The notes below the pieces were generated by a model. It was not told where the DNA came from. It did no database searches and saw nothing but the letters and a program-made list of their open reading frames with translations. Made by a program: the position numbers and the translations under genes. A stretch of 34,348 nt of DNA from an uncultured Bacteroidales bacterium. Lineage in GTDB: Bacteria > Bacteroidota > Bacteroidia > Bacteroidales > Paludibacteraceae. Numbering within the stretch: position 1 is the stretch's first letter; every line of letters begins with the position of its first letter. The stretch covers positions 1 through 34,348 of the forward strand of contig CADCEV010000020.1 in assembly GCA_902800525.1 (NCBI GenBank). Direction: 5' to 3'. Shown one piece after another: positions 30,722 through 34,348 of this stretch.

Positions 30722-33688
30722 ATGAAACGATTATCTACTCTTCTCCTTGCACTGATATGTGCAGCGGGAACCATGTATGCCGGCAACGGCTGGACACCCA
30801 ACGACAAGTATTGTAAGTGGGGCGACAACTTCCGGTTTGACCATGCCTTTGAGTTTTACAGCGCCGGCGCGTATGATAACACGTACGGAGATGGTATGGT
30901 TGGCTTTCAGCGAGCACAAGGTATCATTGCTTTCAGTTTCCGTGCGTGGAACGAGTTCAATCTGCCTACCGGTGACAACTACCTTGCCGGAGCGGTGACG
31001 GTCTATCTGACCGCCAACGGACAGAATGATATGCCCTTGGTAACCATTCACATGAAGGACGTAGACAATTACAAGAGATGGAAAAAGACCTTCGAGAAAG
31101 AGTGCCATTTCGACCGTGTGGAGGAGAAAAACGGCTGTACCGCCTATTTCTTGCAGAAACGGCAAGTGAATGATGGCGACGACCAGTACGCCTATTTCAA
31201 TATCGTGTATAGCCAGACGGTGTTTAACTATATCCACAACAACAAGGACAAAGGCCTCGGTCTGCGTTTGAATGTGTGGTGGGATGGTAATAACTATGAC
31301 AACTCCCGTCTCTTTGAACAGGGCGAGTTGAACGATATCTTACCGGCGGTGCTCGATCCGACTCTTGATAATTTCCGTTGGACGAGGAGCAATGACGGCA
31401 AGACCGCAATCTCATTTACTGTAGGTGATGTATATAATAGCCAGTATTATGAGCGCGCTACGGGGCGTGGTGTCAATGATAGTATATCTTCGTTTGTGCC
31501 ACGAAACGGTATTCTCAACCGTGAGCGCACCGATGTAGCCGATCTCACGCACGCCCAACTCAATCTCATGGGTCGGGAAAACCCTCCCTATGTACTCAAA
31601 GTATCACGCCGCGCTTATGCCGATCTCAATTCCTCGTACTATGATGGTACACACGGAGGTCCCCGTTCGCCCTTTGTAGGACCGCAATCGGACTGGAAAA
31701 CGATACGTATTCCGGCGCTTTATCTGCCCCAGGAGATCGATTTGTCTCATGAGGGTGGCGACACCATTTATACGACCTTCAAAATCCCCAAGAAGGCGTA
31801 CGGAGAAGAAGAGGATCAATCCGCCATCATCATTGAGTATTCGACCGATCCGAGCTTCGGCTCGTTTGAAACGGTGCGCGAGGATTTTAACACTACCAAC
31901 CGCAATCAGGAAACTGCCTATAAGGTCGGGCTCCCCATACCGCAGAAAATGTTTAATCAAGGACGCAAGACGTTCTACGTGCGTTTTAGCCGTGAGTTCG
32001 TGAATCACGCCACCACCTGCATAACGCAAGAGATTAGTATCAATACCGACCTCAGAAAGATAGGCGCAGTAGAGGTGCAGGATATCGGGGGAAAGATCCG
32101 TGTCCGCTGGTCGCATGCAGGCGATTTCAAAGGAATATGGACCTCGGACATGTTCTACCGCGTGCAGTATAATGTAAACGGCACGCCCTATCAAAAGGAA
32201 TACTCGGACCGCAACCTCACCTCGGTCGAACTGACCGAAGGCATACCTACCTGCCAACGTATTGAATACACCGTACAGGTGTGCACGGCAATGCGTACAA
32301 TCAGTACGATGACCAGTGCGCCTATCAGTATGGCTCCCACCCGTGAGGCGGTTATCACTTCGCTCACGGCTACCAAAGGCGACTCCAACAACCGCGTGCG
32401 GCTGCAATGGACGGTACCTAAGGACAAAAACGATTTCTCCTTTTTTACTATTAAGCGCGGCGTGCGCGGGGATAGCGTGGGTACCACACTCGTGCCGCAG
32501 ATGCCGATGAACAAGTCGCTCACAACGTTTAGTTACGAAGATAACTCGATGGAACTCGGTACGTATTACAACTATACCGTAACGGGCTATCGCGAGTGCG
32601 ACGGCGATGTGTCGCCTATGTCTTCGCTCACTGAGACAGGCTTCGCACTGCCGTACGGCGTTATAACCGGACAAATCACCTACGACGGTCGCCAAGGCGT
32701 ACCGGGCGTGCTCGTCACTGCCACCACCGAAGACGAAGTCCCCGTGCCGCAGAAGGTATTTGCCGATATAGTACAACAAGGACTAAGAGCACTCAATATC
32801 CGTTCACTAAAACCCACAGATAGAAACCATGTTGGTAGTTCTAAATATTACGGTACCCAAGGAACTGCCATGTTCTGGATCCGCGTCTCTGAATATATTA
32901 GAGATAGTTACCATACGAATGTATTCAATCTACCGAGATTTGCTATACGGTTAACCAATGATGGGCGAATATGGACTGAAGGACATAGTAGTGATCCTAA
33001 ATGTTTCTACTCATCCAAACTCGCTTTGAATGAATGGTACCATATAGCGGTCAGCTATACGAAAGATACTGCATACATATATCTGAACGGAAAATATGAG
33101 GGGAAGCATCCCTATACCCCTGATTACTATCCGGCTATCTTTGGTATAGGTGATTATAAATCAAAAGGATACGAGATGGCAGATATTCGCGTATACAACT
33201 ATCGCATGGACTCCACGGAGATACGCAACTCCGCTCTCACTATTCCGCTCAAAGGCGATGAGCCTGGTCTCGAACTCTACTATTCCGCGATGGAGAAAGG
33301 CAATGAAGTACACGACCTTTCCGGTCACGGCAGACACCTCAAAATAAGCGGCTTGAGTTTCAATGAACTCACAACAAAAGAGATGCCTCCACAAGTGCAA
33401 TTCCGGATGGTGGACGACTCAACGCGCGCTAACTACACGGCGTACACCAAAGCCGACGGTACATACGTCATCACCGGCATTCCTTACCGCGAGGCGGGTA
33501 CGTACTACAAGGTCATTCCTACGCTCGGCACGCATGAGTTCGCGCCGGCTAACCGTCCGCTCTATTTCAACAACAACACCAACACCCACAACAACGTCAA
33601 CTTCACTGACCGCACATACCGTGTCGGGTGCAATCTACTACGAGGGCACCGACTACCCTGTAGAGGGTGCATTGCTCAGTGTCGATGA
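30722..33688 (+). CDS. Large secreted protein with FN3 and LamG-like domains (frameshifted near its end)
   Basis: 988 residues. A signal peptide (MKRLSTLLLALICAAGTMYA) leads into a beta-rich N-terminal region (20-440). Two fibronectin-III-like domains follow (about 448-536 and 542-640), then the start of a carboxypeptidase-regulatory-like domain (ITGQITYDGRQGVPGVLVTA, about 645-677). Next comes a LamG/concanavalin-type jelly-roll (about 685-885: MFWIRVSEYIRDS, LNEWYHIAVSYTKDTAYIYL, MADIRVYNYRMDSTEIR). The regulatory-like domain then resumes (YTKADGTYVITGIPYREAGT, about 900-930). The LamG therefore looks inserted into another domain. The last 20 or so residues (RVGCNLLRGHRLPCRG...) are out of frame. 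A net +1 or -2 shift at about 33620 breaks the gene, and the original frame continues from 33621. Likely cell-surface binding or adhesion. Confidence 0.82.
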   Translation: MKRLSTLLLALICAAGTMYAGNGWTPNDKYCKWGDNFRFDHAFEFYSAGAYDNTYGDGMVGFQRAQGIIAFSFRAWNEFNLPTGDNYLAGAVTVYLTANGQNDMPLVTIHMKDVDNYKRWKKTFEKECHFDRVEEKNGCTAYFLQKRQVNDGDDQYAYFNIVYSQTVFNYIHNNKDKGLGLRLNVWWDGNNYDNSRLFEQGELNDILPAVLDPTLDNFRWTRSNDGKTAISFTVGDVYNSQYYERATGRGVNDSISSFVPRNGILNRERTDVADLTHAQLNLMGRENPPYVLKVSRRAYADLNSSYYDGTHGGPRSPFVGPQSDWKTIRIPALYLPQEIDLSHEGGDTIYTTFKIPKKAYGEEEDQSAIIIEYSTDPSFGSFETVREDFNTTNRNQETAYKVGLPIPQKMFNQGRKTFYVRFSREFVNHATTCITQEISINTDLRKIGAVEVQDIGGKIRVRWSHAGDFKGIWTSDMFYRVQYNVNGTPYQKEYSDRNLTSVELTEGIPTCQRIEYTVQVCTAMRTISTMTSAPISMAPTREAVITSLTATKGDSNNRVRLQWTVPKDKNDFSFFTIKRGVRGDSVGTTLVPQMPMNKSLTTFSYEDNSMELGTYYNYTVTGYRECDGDVSPMSSLTETGFALPYGVITGQITYDGRQGVPGVLVTATTEDEVPVPQKVFADIVQQGLRALNIRSLKPTDRNHVGSSKYYGTQGTAMFWIRVSEYIRDSYHTNVFNLPRFAIRLTNDGRIWTEGHSSDPKCFYSSKLALNEWYHIAVSYTKDTAYIYLNGKYEGKHPYTPDYYPAIFGIGDYKSKGYEMADIRVYNYRMDSTEIRNSALTIPLKGDEPGLELYYSAMEKGNEVHDLSGHGRHLKISGLSFNELTTKEMPPQVQFRMVDDSTRANYTAYTKADGTYVITGIPYREAGTYYKVIPTLGTHEFAPANRPLYFNNNTNTHNNVNFTDRTYRVGCNLLRGHRLPCRGCIAQCR

Positions 33689-34348
33689 CGCTCCGTGTCT
33701 CGTAGGCGGTGTGCCTGTAGTGACCAATGCAAACGGTCAGTTCTCCATCCTCGTGCCGATGGGCAACCACTATATCACTGCGACGAAGAAGGGGCATACT
33801 TTCCTGTATAACGGCCGTTACCCCGAGGATCCCGGCAACGCGGGCGTTACATATGAGTTTCTGCACGACATAAACGACCTCCGTTTCTACGACAACACCA
33901 AACTGCTGCTCGTAGGTCGTGTAGCAGGCGGTGACGAAGAGATGCACAAACCGCACGGTATGCGCCTTGGTAAAGCCACTATCGGCCGTGCGGTGATTAC
34001 CTTGGAGGCATCGAGCATCTATTCGCTCAATACCGACTCCGTGGAGCGCGTATGGGCACAACCCACGGATAGTATCGCTGCCGCAGGCAAGGCCGTTACA
34101 TCCGCTTTCGGTACCGACCTCAGCCACAATGTGGTTATCTACACCGACTCCGTAACAGGCGAATATACCGCCCTGCTGCCTCCGCTGACCTATAAGGTGA
34201 AGAGTATTGTTATTCCGTCGAACGACGAGTACCGCTTCAACCCGCTGTCGTACAACCCGATTGAGTTAGGCGCATGCGCAGGACAGTCAATGATGCAGGA
34301 CTCCCTGCGGCTCGATAGTACCACCTTCCGTCGTGTCAGATACCATAT
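33621..34348 (+). CDS. Continuation of the LamG/FN3 protein after the frameshift (partial)
   Basis: From GTG at 33621 the frame reads VSGAIYYEGTDYPVEGALLS, a second carboxypeptidase-regulatory-like domain directly continuing the preceding FTDRTYR. It stays open to the window edge (YNPIELGACAGQSMMQDSLR ... TFRRVRY). Further beta-sandwich repeats (LLVGRVAGGDEEMHKPHGMR, VVIYTDSVTGEYTALLPPLT) follow. It has no signal peptide or promoter of its own. It is the 3' part of the gene starting at 30722, and the full protein would exceed 1200 residues. Confidence 0.8.
   Translation, partial: MSGAIYYEGTDYPVEGALLSVDDAPCLVGGVPVVTNANGQFSILVPMGNHYITATKKGHTFLYNGRYPEDPGNAGVTYEFLHDINDLRFYDNTKLLLVGRVAGGDEEMHKPHGMRLGKATIGRAVITLEASSIYSLNTDSVERVWAQPTDSIAAAGKAVTSAFGTDLSHNVVIYTDSVTGEYTALLPPLTYKVKSIVIPSNDEYRFNPLSYNPIELGACAGQSMMQDSLRLDSTTFRRVRYH

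Overview
The window comes from a member of the phylum Bacteroidota, most likely order Bacteroidales. Three things support this. Promoters have the TTG...TAnnTTTG form of the Bacteroidota housekeeping sigma factor. The gene block xerC - four tRNAs - tuf - tRNA-Trp - secE - nusG - rplK - rplA - rplJ - rplL - rpoB - rpoC is the Bacteroidales arrangement. Several secreted proteins (BspA-type leucine-rich repeats, a LamG/fibronectin-III giant) are typical of gut Bacteroidales. No finer taxonomic call is safe from sequence reading alone.

Layout. 1-498: 5' end of a secreted protein (minus). 779-2502: a 146-nt near-palindrome, tRNA-Ala(GGC), and a REP-associated transposase (RAYT) gene, with the same 74-bp promoter segment on both sides of the RAYT gene. 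2503-2721: a fusion of a tRNA-Leu lacking its 3' acceptor strand and an rpsU gene lacking its 5' end. 2959-6462: tcdA, a BspA-like leucine-rich-repeat gene broken twice, and a small membrane protein (plus). 6532-10182: hflX, hpt and a phospho-sugar mutase (minus operon). 10290-10452: an array of five different hairpins. 10523-11642: rpsO, then divergent tmRNA and tRNA-Ala(CGC). 11703-14336: marC, rpiB, a radical SAM gene and an MBL-fold hydrolase (minus operon with tight or overlapping junctions), divergent from efp at 14484. 15147-29564: the transcription/translation supercluster, all minus. 29565-30609: about 1 kb without a clear gene, with an elaborate repeat region (8-bp iteron-like repeats, a 22-bp perfect inverted repeat, alternating CA/CG palindromes), a second hairpin array and 22-bp tandem repeats. 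30610-34348: a very short signal-peptide ORF and a large surface or secreted LamG/FN3 protein carrying a frameshift and running off the window.

The most notable signals are structural rather than new enzymes. (i) The 29936-30143 iteron/inverted-repeat region. (ii) Two arrays of unrelated short palindromes joined by similar purine-rich linkers. (iii) Families of short palindromic or low-complexity elements sitting in frame inside genes (tcdA, radical SAM, MBL hydrolase, hflX, RAYT), next to a RAYT that could in principle mobilise REP-like hairpins. (iv) Thirteen promoter copies with exactly 23 bp from the first base of TTG to the first base of TAnnTTTG. (v) A cluster of small in-frame or out-of-frame deletions and duplications at gene ends (rpsU, rplA, tuf, the LRR gene, the LamG gene). 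The last group could be real genome plasticity or metagenome-assembly error, and raw reads are needed to decide.
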